Source: Nitrospirota bacterium
GTDB lineage: Bacteria; Nitrospirota; Nitrospiria; Nitrospirales; NS-4
Assembly (NCBI GenBank): GCA_005877525.1
Contig: VBON01000024.1
Span: 1 to 7,144, forward strand
Reading direction: 5' to 3'
DNA: 7,144 nucleotides
The translations under genes were made by a program, and so were the position numbers. Within the stretch, counting starts at the first letter, position 1; every line of letters starts with the position of its first letter. Below, piece by piece: positions 5,968-7,144 of this stretch. Under the pieces are notes generated by a model. That model worked only from the letters and a program-made list of their open reading frames with translations. It ran no database searches and was not told where the DNA came from.

Positions 5968-6945
5968 CTACCATTTCACCAGAGCCGAAGCCCATGTCAG
6001 ACCGGATCCGAACGCCGCCATGAGAATGCGACTGCCCGGCTTGACCCGCCCTGCCTGAACCGCTTCATCCAATGCCAACGGAATCGACGCTGCCGAGGTG
6101 TTCCCGTAGCGATCCATATTGACCACGAGGCGATCTGGTTCAAGCCCCAAACGTTCGGCGACGGCGTTGAGAATCCGCACGTTCGCCTGATGAGGGATGA
6201 ACAAATCCACGTCCTTCACATCCAAATGGTTCGCCGCAAGCGCTTCCCGCGCCGTCGCTTCCAACATTTTGACCGCCACCTTAAATGTTTCATTCCCCTT
6301 CATCTTCATGAGATGTTGCCGGCCCTCCAGCATCTTTGCGGACGCAGGCATGCGGGATCCGCCGCCCTCGACGCACACCAGGTCCCAGAGATTGCCGTCC
6401 GAGTGTAAGTGGGTCGAGAGAATTCCGTTGCCGTCGGTGGAAGGCTCCAGGAGCACCGCGCCGGCTCCATCGCCGAATAAGATGCAGGTGCTCCGATCGG
6501 TCCAGTCCATGATGGCCGACATGACCTCGGTGCCGACCAATAACACTCTCCGGCAGCTCCCGGAACGCACGTACAGATCGGCCACCGCGAGGCCGTACAG
6601 AAATCCCGAACAGGCCGCGGCCAAATCAAACGCAAAGGCGCGGGTTGCTTTCAGATTCCTTTGGATCAGGCAGGCCGTCGATGGCAACGGCATGTCCGGC
6701 GTACACGTGGCGACCACGATCATATCCAGGCTTGTCGGGTCCCATCCAGCCCGCGCTAGTGCGGCTTGCGCCGCCTCTGTCCCGAGATCGGAGCTCGCGA
6801 TACCGTCCGCCACAATCCTGCGCTCCTGAATGCCGGTCCGCTCCCGGATCCATTCGTCGGACGTCGACACCATGCGCGCAAGGTCCGCATTGCGCAGGAC
6901 CTTGGGCGGCAACGCCGACCCGGTCGCGACGATACGAGCCCTCAT
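5968..6945 (-). CDS. fabH: 3-oxoacyl-ACP synthase III (initiating condensing enzyme)
   Basis: FabH starts fatty acid synthesis by condensing an acyl-CoA, usually acetyl-CoA, with malonyl-ACP. The 325 residues fit the family (E. coli 317). The catalytic triad is Cys112 in AACSGF, His252 in PHQANVRI and Asn282 in YGNTSAAS; Cys112 has the same number as in E. coli. It starts MRARIVATGSALPPKVL, typical of FabH, and TSDEWIRERTGI (28-39) is a family signature. The C-terminal loop reads FGSGLTWAS, slightly off the common FGGGLTWG. The ATG at 6943-6945 is chosen from homology. An earlier ATG at 6988-6990 would add 15 residues without a ribosome binding site. Only a weak GGTGGGCGGG lies upstream. The plsX-fabH gap is 63 bases and contains a hairpin and a short ORF. 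Confidence 0.97.
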   Translation of the reverse strand: MRARIVATGSALPPKVLRNADLARMVSTSDEWIRERTGIQERRIVADGIASSDLGTEAAQAALARAGWDPTSLDMIVVATCTPDMPLPSTACLIQRNLKATRAFAFDLAAACSGFLYGLAVADLYVRSGSCRRVLLVGTEVMSAIMDWTDRSTCILFGDGAGAVLLEPSTDGNGILSTHLHSDGNLWDLVCVEGGGSRMPASAKMLEGRQHLMKMKGNETFKVAVKMLEATAREALAANHLDVKDVDLFIPHQANVRILNAVAERLGLEPDRLVVNMDRYGNTSAASIPLALDEAVQAGRVKPGSRILMAAFGSGLTWASALVKW

Positions 6946-7004
6946 TGCACCCGCCCACCCTGGCTCCGCCAAGACGGAGCCTTCTCCCATGGGCCGACCG
7001 TCAT
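6942..7004 (-). CDS. Possible 20-codon ORF bridging plsX and fabH
   Basis: An ATG (7002-7004) opens 20 codons and ends with a TGA overlapping the fabH ATG as ATGA. AGGGA, formed by the end of plsX, lies 7 bases upstream and is a plausible ribosome binding site. The ORF fills almost the whole gap and includes the hairpin at 6962-6981. The peptide is rich in Gly, Arg and Trp and matches no family I know. It may be a translated leader coupling fabH to plsX, or chance. Confidence 0.3.
   Translation of the reverse strand: MTVGPWEKAPSWRSQGGRVQ
6962..6981 (-). other. Hairpin just before fabH
   Basis: On the minus strand the perfect 7-bp arms GGCTCCG and CGGAGCC enclose a 6-base loop (TCTTGG). The hairpin ends 16 bases before the fabH ATG and lies beside the weak G-rich ribosome binding region. 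There is no T-run after it, so it is not a terminator. An effect on fabH translation or mRNA processing is speculative. Confidence 0.5.
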
Positions 7005-7008
7005 GGCA

Positions 7009-7144
7009 TTATCCCTGGGCGTCTCGCCGGGGATGAACCAGGGTATCTTCGATGTCACTCTGAATATGGTCATTGACGCGGCCTTCGAAGATTTCCTTTG
7101 CCACGCGAATCGCATTCTTGATGGCGCGACCTGAAGAACGGCCG
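7009..7144 (-). CDS. plsX: Phosphate acyltransferase PlsX, C-terminal end (5' part outside the window)
   Basis: PlsX converts acyl-ACP to acyl-phosphate, the donor for the first step of phospholipid synthesis. Only the last 44 residues and the TAA stop (7009-7011) are visible. They include GRSSGRAIKNAIRVAKE, which matches the conserved C-terminal HGRS-x-AI-NAI-A helix of PlsX, followed by HIQSDIED and a short polar tail. The plsX-fabH order is very common in bacteria and supports the call. The operon promoter must lie upstream of or within the missing part of plsX. Confidence 0.93.
   Translation of the reverse strand, partial: GRSSGRAIKNAIRVAKEIFEGRVNDHIQSDIEDTLVHPRRDAQG

Noticed and set aside
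6197..6829. Plus-strand open frame of 210 codons opposite fabH
   Set aside because: Shadow of fabH; its composition is Arg/Ser/Ala-rich as expected for antisense frames.

Overview
The window is a compact, fully coding stretch of a bacterial fatty acid biosynthesis operon. Every supported gene lies on the minus strand, so transcription runs from position 7144 towards position 1. In transcription order the genes are: the plsX 3' end, fabH, an enoyl-ACP-reductase-like SDR, fabD, fabG, acpP, fabF, rnc, and two tandem exported cyclophilin-type peptidyl-prolyl isomerases. The second isomerase runs off the window. All gaps are 63 bases or shorter, there is no gene-free stretch over 300 bases, and I saw no RNA gene, mobile element, CRISPR array or rho-independent terminator.

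Organism: a GC-rich Gram-negative-type bacterium. The order plsX-fabH-SDR-fabD-fabG-acpP-fabF-rnc, with a FabL/FabI-like SDR between fabH and fabD and exported cyclophilins after rnc, fits my memory of Nitrospira (phylum Nitrospirota). That assignment is inference, not a database result.

How the genes work together: PlsX makes acyl-phosphate for phospholipid synthesis. FabD loads malonyl onto the acyl carrier protein AcpP. FabH starts chains by condensing acetyl-CoA with malonyl-ACP, and FabF elongates them. FabG reduces the beta-keto group, and the SDR at 5130-5945 is the likely final enoyl reductase. The dehydratase (fabZ/fabA) is not in the window. RNase III (rnc) follows fabF by 2 bases. 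The two isomerases carry signal peptides and probably act on protein folding outside the cytoplasm.

The gene content is mostly ordinary and I do not see a new system. The points most worth a second look are: (i) the SDR with a Y-x6-K active site; (ii) two cyclophilin genes in one reading frame separated by a single stop codon; (iii) short ORFs that fill the gaps before fabH and fabD and end in a TGA overlapping the next start codon; (iv) small hairpins before fabH and acpP; and (v) a TTGACA element placed so that fabD could have an almost leaderless transcript.
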